A DNA stretch of 64,000 nt from Gari tellinella (GCA_922989275.2 OV277869.1:24686189-24750188), one strand, 5' to 3'. Shown: positions 31,847 through 43,774, numbered from the stretch's first letter. Program-made: numbers and translations. The notes: generated by a model from the sequence alone, not told the origin.

Positions 31847-31965
31847 GACGTTTCGCTACCCCGGAAGTTTCACTACCAAACGTGAAGTCGTTTCGCTACC
31901 CCGGACGTTTCGCTACCCAAAGTGAAGTCGTTTCGCTACCCTGTACGTTTCGCTACCCAATGACC
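31847..31965. repeat. GTTTCGCTACCC minisatellite
   Basis: GTTTCGCTACCCCGGA and CGTGAAGTCGTTTCGCTACC variants repeat about five times. Relatives in opposite orientation occur at 41395-41465 (GGTAGCGAAACG). Confidence 0.8.
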
Positions 31966-32148
31966 ATAATAGAGGAAAACTAATGTATCTTTGAATAGTA
32001 ATTAGTACCAGGGGAACCTAATAAATAAATAAAAATCATTTTATTTGATGGTCAATTACAATGTTCTTAAAGTAGTTGAAAAATAGTTGAAATTAGAAAT
32101 AAATAACCCCTTCACTGTCTCACTGTTTTCGCGGGAAGTTCGGATCCG

Positions 32149-32450
32149 TGCTTAAAGACATCCCTAGATGACCTTTCGATCATAATGCCTTGCCAGACAA
32201 TTTCCTTGCAATAATCATGAATCTTATGGACATGTCGCTAGCAAAGAACCACTGAAGCTTCTCGTGTGAGACTCTACCTTTATATCTGATAATTTGGTTA
32301 GAAATAACCATTGAAAATCACTAGAGCATGAGTATAATCTGGACCTCACCAGGTAAACTGAGATTGTGCTGCACATGATTTGTCAGTTACATTGGCACCT
32401 CCAGAACAATGGGATGGTGGTCCCTCAATGGACTGAGGAAAAGTCTTTAA
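32149..32450. repeat. 300-bp repeat, inverted relative of 58441-58740
   Basis: AAAGACATCCCTAGATGACC at one end and GGACTGAGGAAAAGTCTTTAA at the other. The copy at 58441-58740 runs the other way with many small differences. Both ends carry TTAAAGAC, so it may be an element with short inverted tips. No coding is recognised. Confidence 0.7.
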
Positions 32451-33314
32451 CGCCGTGTCTGCTCAGGTTGCAAAATGTTTGAAATCCTATTTTATGAAAC
32501 ACTGCATTGCCTCACCGCTGTTGAGCCGAATTATTCACACTACGAATTCTTCACACCTGTGAGGAATTCGTAGGAATTTCATACGAATATGTCACACATT
32601 TGTGAATAATTCGTACTTACTCTCAGCCCCCCCTGACAGTAGATACGAATTCTTCACATGTCTATTTTTTTTTAAAAACGAATGTAAAAAATTTGTGCAT
32701 ACGAAAACGTCACACTTTCCGAAAAGCTTTTAGCCACCAGATGGATAGGGGGACATATTAGGTTTGCTTTACTTGATAGATGTCTTATATTTCACATAAT
32801 GACAAAACATATGTCTACTAGACTGCCTGTTTAAATTGGGTCATAAGGTAAAAGGTCAAGTTCACATGGGGTACAAATGTCACATTTTCGGCACACGATA
32901 TAATTAATTATAGACACATAAAACTGAAAAATAGCATGGTAGTAATAGCACTTTGGTGACCATATAATTTACTCGATTCCGTCGTATCGGATATTATTCG
33001 GTCCGTCTGTACGATGCATTCTAAGAACTTTATAAATGTATGGACCGGTTTCTGTGTCACCAGCTGAAGGCAATGATGACACGTCGGGGTCGGTCAACTT
33101 ACCGTAGACTGTCTGTCCGATCGTCCGACTGTCATGGTTTTGTTTTTTACTGAAGTTTTAAAGGTGAAATTTCATTTAAAGAGTTTAATGAGTAGACGTG
33201 TATTGCAAACACAGTTCATAATTATTGTGTAAACACCGCGAGAGGTATTCCCCTTTCTACTATTTTCCGAGAGATTCTGCCATTCCGACGCTTTTGAAAT
33301 TAAAATTTCATTAA

Positions 33315-35328
33315 CGACTATCGCGGCAGTTTGTTCGAATTTTCAAACCATTCAGATTTTTTTCAAATTCTGCATGTTGCTAGTATATACCCTGTTGTGC
33401 AGAAATATGAAATAAAATAGGGAGTCCCCGAACTGGTTCTTTTCTTAATAGCTTGTTTTTTGGTATACCCCTAATTATCCAGAGACACGTGCTGTTGATA
33501 ATAAAATCTCAGAACACCCCTTTTCAGCTTTGTAATTTTCCTTAGATATTGGGTTATTCATATGTTTTCATAAAAAAGAAAAGACTATGAGGAAGTAGCA
33601 TAAAAACATGGAAACAACATTTTATTCGTAAATAAAGGGAACACATCAAAAAATTTCTCCTACAGTTCTTACATTCAGATTTTGCCAATATGTTTCACAA
33701 ATATTAATAAAGCATTAATTTACTGAAATCACTAATTACAGTTATGGTTACCCGAACTATTTTTTCTACAAAATACAAAGTCTGCATGTAGAGTAACGCA
33801 TGTCTATCCAATTACAAATAGGGCTATCTATAAATGATATATGTTAACCACTTTTAAATGCTAAAATGTGTCAAAATCCACTGTTTAATCGTCAGCAATA
33901 TATCACTTTACAAGCATTATTAGTATATATAACTTATCGTGGACGCCAAATTATATGACCACACCATTAAGCTTTTTGAGGTAGGAAAAAATACAAATTT
34001 CAAATATAAACTATATTGAATTGGTTAAAGGGAGACAACATATCAGAAGTTTTGCAAAAGTTGCTTCCTTTTGACTGTAAAAAAATTGAAACTGGCGCGA
34101 TATTCCTTAATCGAAAGAGATTGATGTATAAAAGTGTTTTGTATGAGGATCATAACTCCTGCATCAGTGCGGTGAGAGTAATTCCTTCTTTCCCTGTTTT
34201 CTGCCTATAACTCCGGTTCTACTATTGTTTATCAGATGAACTTTCATTTATGGAAATAGTTTGGTGAGGGGAAGTGCCTTGCACATGGTTCATAACTCTT
34301 GCATCAATACCATGAGATAATAATAATAATTTCCTTTTTATACAGTTTATTTTCTGGCAGATAACTTCTGCTGTACTGAAGCTGGGATTTTTAGTTGTTC
34401 AACTGATCATTGCTGGCAGTTGACACATGTTTCCCGAAGAACACGCTTCTAGTTATATAACTCGGAACACGTAACAATCACAGCACGACCATACGTGATG
34501 TGCAAAACTCAGGTCTAATCAGCACAAAGACCAATAGCACAGATAACTTTGAACTTGTTGATTTTCAAAATATAAGTATTGGGGTGGTGTTACTGGAGGC
34601 AGTGTGGGGTATAGGGTGTCCTGTATTCTACAGGATTATAGAACAATTTGGAAAAACTCTTACTGTAAAATGAAAACGTTTCGATGCAGACTAAAATCCG
34701 TAGCTCAACGGACACGGTCACAGTGCACGTTGGAGCTATATTGATTTTAAAGTATGGTAATCGGGTTGTTGAGTATTGCCTTTGGCTTTGTTATTGGAAG
34801 CGTCCTTCAGTGCTCATGACCAAAGTGGTCATTTTCCCAGAAGAAACTTCTGCTTATGACGAAACGGTAAAAACAATTCTTCAAAGAAGTCATGCTTCAT
34901 TTTTATATAACACTTCTTATTAGTCTGTTTGTTAGTTTGTCTGTCTGTCCTCAAATTTAACCTTTTCCATATTTTTTTTAAAAATAAAGGTACAGGTATT
35001 GGAAAAAATCTGACGATTTGTTTTATCTGAGTGGCAAATAGTTTGAGCTTGTGTCTGACCTGGCTCTAAACTGATTTCAATGAACATACTCGTTTAAGCA
35101 CAAACATGTAAATTGCAAATGAGAACGTATTTCCCACTGTACACCTATGAAACTATTTGATATAAACCTGCCGGAGTTCCAACCTTCAACTAAATGTGTT
35201 TGCTCAGTTTCAGGTTTCTGATCCTGTTATAAAACGTTATCGTTCGCTAACTTTGGTATCTGTTGCAGATGTTGTATAGGAAATATTTAAGTATTTTTGA
35301 AAATTCGAACAAACTGCCGCGATAGTCC
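33315..35328. mobile_element. 2.0-kb TTAA-flanked element nested in the foldback element
   Basis: A perfect 32-base inverted repeat (left 33316-33347, starting GACTATCGCGGCAGTTTG; right 35296-35327) is bounded by TTAA at 33311-33314 and 35329-35332. TTAA targets belong to piggyBac and Kolobok types. No transposase is encoded, so it is non-autonomous. A degenerate family A MITE lies inside it at about 34985-35143. Confidence 0.75.
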
Positions 35329-35849
35329 TTAAATACCGGACGGGCAACGGTTTTAAGACGGGCGACCATCATCGCCCGATATTGGTTATCGTGGGTTCAA
35401 TATATGAATTAGGTTTACAAAGACGCACTGATTTCACTTCTTTGTTATGTTGCTCACTTTCTTACATGGAACCATACTACCGATTGCCTTATCGTGTAGT
35501 CCAGATCATGGGCATTCAGTAAAAACGTGCAATACTGTGGGAGACCGAAATCCGGTTGCCAGTCGGGCGCCGGTGTAAAGACCTTCTGACACGCTTGTAT
35601 ACGTTTGTATATTTGGTCAAAAGCTTTCTCGGGTCCGATCGACGTGTAAGGTGCCCGGAATCGACCGATTTTAAGGCGATGTCGTTTCTATGACCGTCGT
35701 TGAAACTAGCTTTTAACTCCACTTTAAAATCAAACCGAGGCCAAGAATTCTGAGTTCATACTATGTTAACAGTATTTCAGTCATATCTCGACATAAAGCT
35801 AATTGCATATGGGAGAAGAAACAGGATGCACGTCATAAACTGTATCAGG

Positions 35850-36020
35850 TAAAAAATTGCATCTGGGTAAAATCACCGAATTTCCGATAGCCAGCTTGAA
35901 GGCTCCTCCAATTGAAAAAGCCCAAATGTTCAGATTGGGATTCGAATCAACAGCAGTAAGGAGCCAATTGAGTGTAAGTTATAGTCACTATGAGCACTGG
36001 ACCACGGCCACGGGTCCCAT
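35850..36020 (-). mobile_element. tRNA-derived SINE fragment
   Basis: On the minus strand a B-box-like GATTCGAATCCC is preceded about 50 bases upstream by GTGGTCCAGTGCTCATAG (possible A box). After it come GGAGCCTTCAAGCTGGC, ATCGGAAATTCGGTGATTTT and ACCCAGATGC. From memory this body resembles the central domain shared by many molluscan SINEs; a Repbase-type comparison would settle it. Confidence 0.55.
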
Positions 36021-36244
36021 CTCTCCCCATCCCGTTAAGAATACCAACAATCTACCAGCATTCGGCAAGCAACCTGTCGGTTGTCTGCCTATTATGCCTC
36101 AAAGGAAGCCGGGAACTAAGCATAAACTCAACGGGACTTAAGTTTGATCATTGGATAAAAAAGGCTGTACTTATCCACAGATAATTCTTCGGATTTAGGT
36201 CGGCTGTTAAAGAGCATTTTTGATCAAATCGTAAACACTGCATG

Positions 36245-36440
36245 TAAAAGTGGATAACACAGTTTTAGCGCGCCCGCTTCTTAACAATGCATCCCGAGTT
36301 CGATCCCGGGTCATGACAGTACGTGAAAGGGTCGCCTGTTTTCCCTAGTACTCTAGTGTCATCCCACAAAACGACGCAATACACCATCTTTTGCGCTATG
36401 GAAAGTGATTTGCCTAAGCTGTTAGAACTTGTTTCATAAA
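36245..36440 (+). mobile_element. tRNA-derived SINE fragment
   Basis: TTTTAGCGCGCCCGCTTCTT (A-box region) and GAGTTCGATCCCGGGTC (B box) mimic a tRNA, followed by GTTTTCCCTAGTACTCTAG and GTCATCCCACAAAACGACGC. There is no cloverleaf with closed acceptor stem, so it is not a tRNA gene. Confidence 0.55.
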
Positions 36441-36954
36441 GAAATGTTAAACGAAAGGTGATGTGTGAAGAATCCGTAGGTACCAACAGGTCGTTCAAAA
36501 AGGGGGTACGAAAATCTCACACTGCCATTGTGTGACATATTCGTACGAAATCTTCACACATTGGTCACACGAGTGGAAGAATTCGTACCCTTTCGTACGA
36601 ATTCTTCACACCTCTAATTACGGTGTGAAGAATTCGTAGTGTGAATAATTCGGCTCAACACACCGCAGGTTGGACTTTTGTCTTCGTAGTTATCTAAACT
36701 TTTGGATGACATGCACATGGAAGTTTTTAACTAATTAAGAATTGCTCAAACATGCCATAATCTTGTTGATGGTGAACGTAAAGCATACCTGCTATCACAG
36801 TATACTTGCAGATATGGATCGATTTTATTGACCTGTCAGGGCGGAGTTTTGATGCAGACCATTGCATGTCAACTTTGGAGGCGACAGCACGCTCTTTTAT
36901 TATCGGAATTTACTGTTGACGTCTGCCGTATTTTCTCAACATTACATATTATTG

Positions 36955-37155
36955 GACATTTTGACAAAAATAATATAATGAAGAATAACAAACAGCTTGA
37001 AACCAGATCAGACGCCGCGTTACGCGGCGTCTGATCTGGATTCAAGCTGTTTGCAAATGTAAGCCCATCCCTCTAGTATATAGTAACTGCCTCCGAACAA
37101 TGCACGCAATCTTTGTCTTCCATAAGGTGTTGATGTAGAGAGGGAGCGCTGTATG
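36955..37155. mobile_element. Family B MITE, left half missing
   Basis: Contains CATTTTGACAAAAATAATAT, the module GACGCCGCGTTACGCGGCGTC (about 37010-37031) and the end GTTGATGTAGAGAGGGAGCG. The upstream TCGTCTGC arm is replaced by unrelated-looking sequence. Confidence 0.65.
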
Positions 37156-38199
37156 TACCATTTTCGCGTAGATATGGATGTACGCATAGATTGTGTTTCT
37201 CCATGTTGAACGTATCGGACAATAACGGAACTATACATATCACCCCTTTAACCAAAAGCAAATTTGTTTATCTTTGCCAAAGGTAAGCTCCGCTCGCCAG
37301 TTGAAAAAAAAGGCCTATACTGATATGAGGGATACATCAAAGCCATGGGATTTATGAAATTTGAGGCAAGTTAGTCACACACAGATATGCATGTAAATAT
37401 GTTGGATTTCTGTTAAGTCGCCGAACAAATCGGCAACCGGCCCAGAACCAACCCATCTACCAGTGCACTCTACAGACATGCAAAGGAATATTGGTAGGAA
37501 AAGTCAAACTATCAGAATCCGACGACCACATGTCGGACTTCTGTTGCACCATTTATCGTAAATGGTAGAGAAAGGAAGGACACAGTCAATTCCCTTGTGG
37601 AAAAGATATACATGTGCCTAAGGCGAACAACAGCAACTTGCGATAATTGATCCCACAAAAGAGACACACTTTCTATACGAAACAGAACTGTACGTAAAAC
37701 AAGTCAAGTGTTTTATATTCAGGATCAATAATACATTGGAAAAGGTTTCTTGATACGTACGTACTTTATACGTCTCATGATTATCTCGTTTGCTCTGATT
37801 AACAAACAGTACAGCCAGAAATGACAATTTGAGTATATCTGTAGGTAGAAATTTTCAAATTGCGTCGATCATTGCTTTCGAAGATTGCGGGCTACAGCCG
37901 GGTGTTGGTTAACAGAACAAAAGTCAAACCTGCGGTAGTGTACGTCATCAGTTCAATAAGTTTTTTCTTTTCTTCATTTATTGCATTTGGTGTCTAATCG
38001 TTTAACCATTTACTCTATACATGTAGCATGTTTCTAGTTTTGAAGACAGGTGACAACTTTAAAGCTGGCTGGATGTAAAAAAAAACAACACGCTTTACTA
38101 TTATTTTAAAAGTTTCGTTTTAACAATAAACCAATAAATCACAAAATATGACAATGTACAAACCTCATGTCTATTAAAAACTGTTATGCTCCCCTTTAT

Positions 38200-38222
38200 G
38201 TGTGTGTGTGTGGGGGGGGGGG
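38200..38222. repeat. (GT)n-(G)n simple repeat
   Basis: GTGTGTGTGTGTG followed by about 12 G. It starts a GGGCATATAGTCGAAGCTTTG segment leading into the tandem array. Confidence 0.85.
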
Positions 38223-38282
38223 GGCATATAGTCGAAGCTTTGTCCGTCCGTCAGTGTTCCTGTCTGTCCGTCCTTCAAGCTT

Positions 38283-40230
38283 TTTTGTCCGGAGCATATC
38301 TCTTGAACGGTTAACCGTAGATTGATGAAACTTGACACAGTGATAGAGAATGACAAAAGAAGGTGCAGTACACAAGAACCGCAACTCTGTCATCTCCCAA
38401 CATTGAATTATCCCCCCTTTTCTCGTAAAAAATCAATTTTTGTCTGAATCTTTGTCCGGAGCATATTTCTGGACTGTTACGTCCTAAGTTGATAAAACTT
38501 GCTACAGTGATAGAAGATGACATTAGAAAGTGCAGTACACAGGAACGGTAACACTCTCATCTCCCAATTTTGAATTATTTCCCGTTTTCTCATAAAATAA
38601 ATCAATTTTGTCCGGAGCATATCTCTGGACTGTTACACAGTAAATTGCTGAAACATGTTACAGTGATAGAGAATGACAGAGGGAAGTGCAGTACACAATA
38701 ACGGTAACTCTGTCATCTCCCAATATTGAATTATGTCCCTTTTTCTAAAAATAAATTTCAATTTTGTCCGGAGCATATCTCTTGACTGTTTCAGTGAATC
38801 ACCGTAACTTAATGAAACTTGATACAGTGATAGATGATGACATAAGAAGGTGCAGTACACAAGAACCATGACTCTGTCATCTCCCAATATTGAATCTCCC
38901 TTTCTCTATTTAAAAATTCAAATTTTGTCCGCAGCATATCTCCTGAGCATTGCAAATTGTAAGTTGACGAAACTTGATACACAGGGCCCCGACACGATTA
39001 ATGTTTAGGGAAAAAAATTGTCAGAAAGTATATATAGAGACAAGGGATACAACTGATTTTCAGTATATTCTCACCCCACCTCGACAAAACCGGGAATATC
39101 ATGAATAAATATTGATGAAACGACACCCTTTTTGCATTTCTGTCTAGCTAATATGATACCCTTCCATAAAAACATAACATAAAACCAACTGTAAGCATGC
39201 AATTTTAACAGTAACTGCGTCCACTCACTGAAATCACCGATTTTCGGAAAACGGGACAGGTGTTCGTTCACAGCCAACACAGCATTAGACACCACTGTAC
39301 GCTTGTTTAGGCGGTATTTTCGAGCATTACTGTAACAGTAATACAGTTCCATAGATATCAATTTTGACACATATAAAAGCTGATTTGTACTCAAATCATT
39401 GCCATACCATCAACAAATTCGCATGTTTTCATCGGCAGTAAAGTTATTCTTGTACATGTAAGCTTTTTTGGTACGGCAATGATTTAAGAAGAAATCAGCT
39501 TTGATCGGTGTCAAAATGTATATCTATGCAACTGTATGACTGCCATGTTCGATATTACCGCCTAAACAAGCGTGCAGTAGTGGCCAATGACTGTAATGCT
39601 CGACAATACCGCCTAAACAAGCGTACAGTAGTGACCAATGCTGTGTTAGCTATGAACGAACACCTGTCCCGTTTTCCGAAAATCGATGATTTCAGCGAGT
39701 GGATGCAGTTACTGTTAAAATTGCATGCTTACAGTTGGTTTTATGTTATGTTTTTATGGAAGTGTATCATATTAGCTAGACAGAAATGCAAAAAGGGTGT
39801 CGTTTCATCAATATTTATTCATGATATGCCCGGTTTTGTCGAGGTGGGGTGAGAATATACTGAAAATCAGTTGTACCCCTTGTCTCTATATATACTTTCT
39901 GACAATTTTTTTCCCTAAACATTAATCGTGTCGGGGCCCTGTGGGATGAAAGAGGGAGTGCTGTACTCAAGAACCATAACTCTGCCATCTCCCAATATTG
40001 AATTATCTCTCTTTATTTTATAAAAACTCAAATTTTCTGAAGCACTGTAAATTGATGAAACTTGATTATGTGTTAGAGTTTGACAAAAAGAAGTGTAGTA
40101 CACAAGAATTATAACTCTGTCATCTCCAAATATTGATTTGTCGACATTTTTTTTCATAAAAAATCATTTTTGTCTAAAGCATTTTTCCTGAACGTTACAC
40201 CATAAGTTGATGAAACTTGATACTGTGTTC
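38283..40230. repeat. 155-bp tandem array interrupted by a palindromic element
   Basis: Units carry TTGTCCGGAGCATATCTC, TGATGAAACTTGATACAGTG, AGTGCAGTACACAAGAAC and CTCTGTCATCTCCCAATATTG. TTGTCC starts fall near 38288, 38453, 38608, 38764 and 38925. The array resumes after the palindrome at 39942. Confidence 0.82.
38982..39941. mobile_element. 960-bp palindromic element with mirrored reading frames
   Basis: The ends are CAGGGCCCCGACACGATTAA and its complement; the arms run to about 39413 and 39470 and face each other across a short loop. Each arm holds a reading frame ending IHD(I/M)PGFVEVG (39071-39394 minus; 39508-39852 plus) with shared NEHLSRFPKI, LKLHAYSWFYVMFLWK and RQKCKKGVVSSIF. I do not recognise the product. 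The CAGGG tip is hAT-like, but no clear target duplication is seen. Confidence 0.75.
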
Positions 40231-40966
40231 ACCTACTAAACATGCTATACCTTGGGGTTTTCTTTGTGAGGAACATCCATCGTTGGGAACGATATTCTTA
40301 TTTTATTTAACTTATTACAAAATGTCGAACAGTGCAGAGCCTGATCGTTTAGAAGCCCTCTGATCTGGGTCGACACTGATTATGCATAACCAACTTTCAA
40401 GTCAGTACTACACTGTTAGCATATCATAGGCATCATAACCCATCATTCATCGGCGATATATGACCTATTTAGTACCCAACCCATCCATTCATCCATATAG
40501 GAAATAACTCTGGTCACTAATACACTGAATTATATCCAAACTTAAATCGTTCTTCATTAAAACTCCTGTTTCCACTATGAGATTGCTTTTGACTATACAT
40601 TATAAATAACAAACAACTTGTAGACCACGGTATGTGGTCTCCTTCATGAACCCAGTGATCTGGGTCTACACTATGCAGAACTTGTTCACCAGTTAACAGT
40701 AGTAGTACACATATTCAAAATCTAAACCTTTTATCCTTGAGACAGCAGTCAACATAAGTTGTTTTTTATCAACTTGTAACTATTAAATACAATTTAAGAT
40801 GTGTACTTTGCACGTGCGCATTTAGCTGACAGAACTGCCCGCCTCCCCCTGAACGATTACAAACAGGTCCTATAAGAACTGAGTGTAGACCCTGATATGC
40901 CAGTTCTCCAACAATTGTCTAACTCTGGTTTACACTGCTTGCTTAAATCGTCAATATACTCTAATA

Positions 40967-41205
40967 CAGTGGAGAATCTGTTATTCTTTCCCGTTTAAAC
41001 GCAAACGTACGCAAAGCGCTAAAACGTAGAAAAGAACAACTTTTGGACAATTCTGATAGTTCATGTTTATCTTGGTGGCAAACATTTGGAGCCTGATCAG
41101 ACGCCGGGTTACCCGGCGTCTGATCTGACTCCAAACTGTTTGCACTGCAAATAATAGTTCGAGCGTAAACGCGTTTATTGGGAAAGAATAACACATTCTC
41201 CACTG
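40967..41205. mobile_element. Family A MITE, 239 bp
   Basis: TA flanks CAGTGGAGAATCTGTTATTC and ACACATTCTCCACTG. The module GACGCCGGGTTACCCGGCGTC is at about 41100-41121. It is very close in sequence to the copies at 2700 and 21114, suggesting recent spread. Confidence 0.85.
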
Positions 41206-41394
41206 TAGCTGGAATAAATTTGGGTTAACTACTGTACATGTATATACATAATATAATGACATAAATATAATAGATCATTTTTCAATGTTTCAACCAAATA
41301 AAGAGTTTCAAAACACACATTTTCACTTTAGAGCATATCGCCATATAATAATCGATCCCAAACAATAAAGGTTAAGATAATTTTAAAAATATTG

Positions 41395-41465
41395 GGTAGC
41401 GAACCGACTTCCCAGTAGGTAGCGAAACGTCCTGTGTAGCTAAACGCCAGGGTAACGATAGGTTG
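41395..41465. repeat. GGTAGCGAAACG minisatellite, inverted relative of 31847-31965
   Basis: TTGGGTAGCGAACCGACTTC, GGTAGCGAAACGTCCTG and GTAGCTAAACGCC. Short and degenerate. Confidence 0.7.
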
Positions 41466-41796
41466 ACCAGTAAACAACCGGAATATGTGTCCCTTAGAAA
41501 CAGGGTGTCTTTGAAGAAAGTACAGACCAATACTGTAGGGAGGGTTATAGCCCTCTAATCAGAACACGGATTTATACACACATGTATGAATAATTCTGTA
41601 ATCAGAATTTGCACTAATTGGTTATCAATTTTTTTTTACAATCGACCTGGTTCAAACTGTATGAAACGCTGGTCAAGTCCCACTAAAGGATACAGCGATT
41701 CGCTTAAAAACAGAGAACATGTGCATGTTTATGTGTTTATAGTTTAAATAGAGAATACAGACCGACACATGGAGGGACACAATGAAACAAACCAGG

Positions 41797-42036
41797 GGCC
41801 GTTTCATAAAACTTCGTACGACAAAAACGGTCGTAAGTCAAAACTTTAAAATACATTTAATTTCTTAGTTCTCCATCTAATCCTGTCTTGTTACATCTTT
41901 TTGAAATCGTCTTGAAAAGACGATTCCAAAACGATGTCACAAGACAGGATTTGAAGGAGAAATAAATAAAAATTGAAACTTTTATAATCTGACTTACGAT
42001 AACACTTGTCGTAAGACGTTTTATGAAACGGACCCC
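41797..42036. mobile_element. Family G MITE
   Basis: GGGGCCGTTTCATAAAACTT at left and AAGACGTTTTATGAAACGG then ACCCC at right. Inner arms CGACAAAAACGGTCGTAAGT and ACTTACGATAACACTTGTCG; centre CGTCTTGAAAAGACG. Confidence 0.75.
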
Positions 42037-42145
42037 AGTCTATTATGACATTATCGGTGGAATATAACCCAGAATATAGGACCAATTGTTGAATTGTGTA
42101 TCATACAACCGCTCAATAGAAAAATCATATACATGTACTATTTAA

Positions 42146-42345
42146 CCCTTTACTCCATGGCCTATTTGTAGTTTTGAAGCTTAAGCAGGTTGAAAGTAAA
42201 GCAGAATGCGCCTTTAGGCGCATTCTGCTTTTCTTTAAGCCTGCTTTAAGCTATCATCTGCTAGAATATACTCAGTATTTCGTATGTTACATGTTCATGA
42301 CTGTATAAATTGGAACTATTTTCTTCAGTGGAGGGACACATTAAA
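42146..42345. mobile_element. Family D MITE
   Basis: TTAA at 42142-42145 and the left end CCCTTTACTCCATGGCC. The central hairpin is AATGCGCCTTTAGGCGCATT. The right boundary near a TTAA at about 42342 is approximate. Confidence 0.65.
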
Positions 42346-42519
42346 CGTGCAAAAGGGCGCTTCTGTGGATACTAGAGGTTGCTTAAAGCTCAAAGTAAGA
42401 TTACGTGCATGTTTATCCTGCATTCAGTAGCTACTCCGCGACACTTCAATGAGTGATTGTATAAAACAAGATTCACTGTACTAGAGAAATAAAATTAAAA
42501 TGGGTTTTTTCTGTTTCAG

Positions 42520-42715
42520 ATTTTATATCATCCTCAAAGGTAGCGTGTCTATATTCCTCGACGCGAAACACGATGAGAAGGGAATTCCTACAGAAAACAA
42601 CCCTTTCTTCCCCTATCCGCCGCCCCGCCGGGCCTCGGCATCACAAGACGACCGGACGAGTCAGAGTAATCCGTCTGCCGGAAGTAGAGACCATGCTTCC
42701 GCTGGGCATCGAGAG
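42520..42715 (+). CDS. CNBD2-like protein, exon with FYIILKGSVSIF and RRAS site
   Basis: Acceptor TCTGTTTCAG and donor GAG|GTACAT enclose 196 bases: one base completing Glu, then 65 codons. FYIILKGSVSIFLDAK continues the first cyclic nucleotide-binding barrel. Then comes a long Ser/Pro/Arg-rich insertion (PPPRRASASQDDRTSQSN) not found in compact domains of this fold. RRAS matches the protein kinase A consensus Arg-Arg-x-Ser. Phase 2 in and 0 out fit both neighbours. The donor is bordered directly by a MITE. Confidence 0.85.
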
Positions 42716-42718
42716 GTA

Positions 42719-42862
42719 CATTCGAAACTCGATAATTCGACTCGCTTAAGTCTATCTTACCTTTATTTCAAAGTTAAAACGTGGCTAAGCCACGTTTTAA
42801 CTTTGAAATACGGGAATGTTCATCTTAAGTAAGGCCAACTTATCGAACTTCAATTCAAGCTA
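42719..42862. mobile_element. Family I MITE touching a splice donor
   Basis: CATTCGAAACTCGATAATTC after TA (42717-42718) matches the left tip of the copy at 44666. The core is AAAACGTGGCTAAGCCACGTTTT, with mirrored TTTCAAAGTT/AACTTTGAAA. The right end is approximate. Confidence 0.65.
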
Positions 42863-43259
42863 ATTAGATTGAAGTATCGAGTTAGATCCATTTCACAGGT
42901 ACTTGACACATTTTTTAAACGTATTTTTGTTACAATACCATATATGATATATAAAACAAAAATAAAAAAACATATAATGTGTCAAGTATCTGTGGTCAAT
43001 TTGCTCGCTACAGCAACGTGTAATTCGTTTTTTGTCAGTGTCAACTTTTTTTGCCATCTAACTCATACAGGAACTTTCTGCATTGATTTTCTACATTGAA
43101 CCTCTCGGCACCATATGCAACTGAAGTCGACTTTTCAAACAATTTGAATCCCCATGAGAAGTCATGTTTGGTGGCGTCTGATCAAGATTCTACCTGCTTG
43201 GTACTCGTATTGACAAGACTCCAGTCATAGTGTCTGAAATCTAACTACTGGATCGAATA

Positions 43260-43625
43260 CAGTGCTACCTTCCCACAACGGTCCTCTGAACAATGATTCC
43301 ATCCTTACAACAACGCGTGCCGCTGTTCCCTAAACAAGACAATTGTGCCCAACCTTTTCAAGGCAGCAATATCGCCTGCTTCAAAGTGGCGTCTGCTGTT
43401 TTTATCAAAGTCACATATAAAATCTAGAACACTTTGACAGAAAAAAAACATAATGACGAGTGACAAACAGTTTGAATTCATATCAGACGCCGCGTGACGC
43501 GGTGTCTGATCTGGAGTCATACTGTTTGCGAATGTAAGCCAATTTACCTCCCAATAACAAATTCCTCCGAACAATACACACAGCCTTTGTCTCCCATTGG
43601 ATGTTGTTATAGAGAGGGAGCACTA
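43260..43625. mobile_element. Family B MITE
   Basis: CAGTGCTACCTTCCCACAAC after TA, the module GACGCCGCGTGACGCGGTGTC at about 43486-43507, and GTTATAGAGAGGGAGCACTA at the right. Confidence 0.75.
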
Positions 43626-43774
43626 TATACATACAGAATGTTTTAGCTAATAGTGCATGTACTTCGTATAGCATTCTATAGCTGAATATGTGACTGGTAT
43701 ATTTCCTTTTAATTGCTCTTGAACTTTCATCATATATTGAGCTTTTAATTGAGTATATATAGTCTGGGATCGTT

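Larger units (their letters stand above)
32519..36660. mobile_element. 4.1-kb foldback-like element with 6-bp target duplication
   Basis: The ends TGTTGAGCCGAATTATTCAC and its complement are flanked by CACCGC (32513-32518 and 36661-36666). Both terminal arms (about 100-200 bases) consist of repeated ACGAATTCTTCACAC variants, the construction seen in foldback transposons. The interior has no transposase frame. A 6-bp duplication is known for Polinton/Maverick, Dada and IS3EU types; I cannot choose among them. Confidence 0.75.
31605..42519. other. 10.9-kb CNBD intron made almost entirely of mobile DNA
   Basis: Contains a GTTTCGCTACCC minisatellite, a 4.1-kb foldback element with an inner TTAA element and SINE pieces, a 155-bp tandem array with a 960-bp palindrome in it, and single MITEs. 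No extra exon is needed to join the flanking exons in phase. Confidence 0.7.

Noticed and set aside
36245..36330. tRNA gene suggested by A-box and B-box-like sequence
   Set aside because: No complementary acceptor stem or proper anticodon arm is visible; the following sequence looks like a SINE body.
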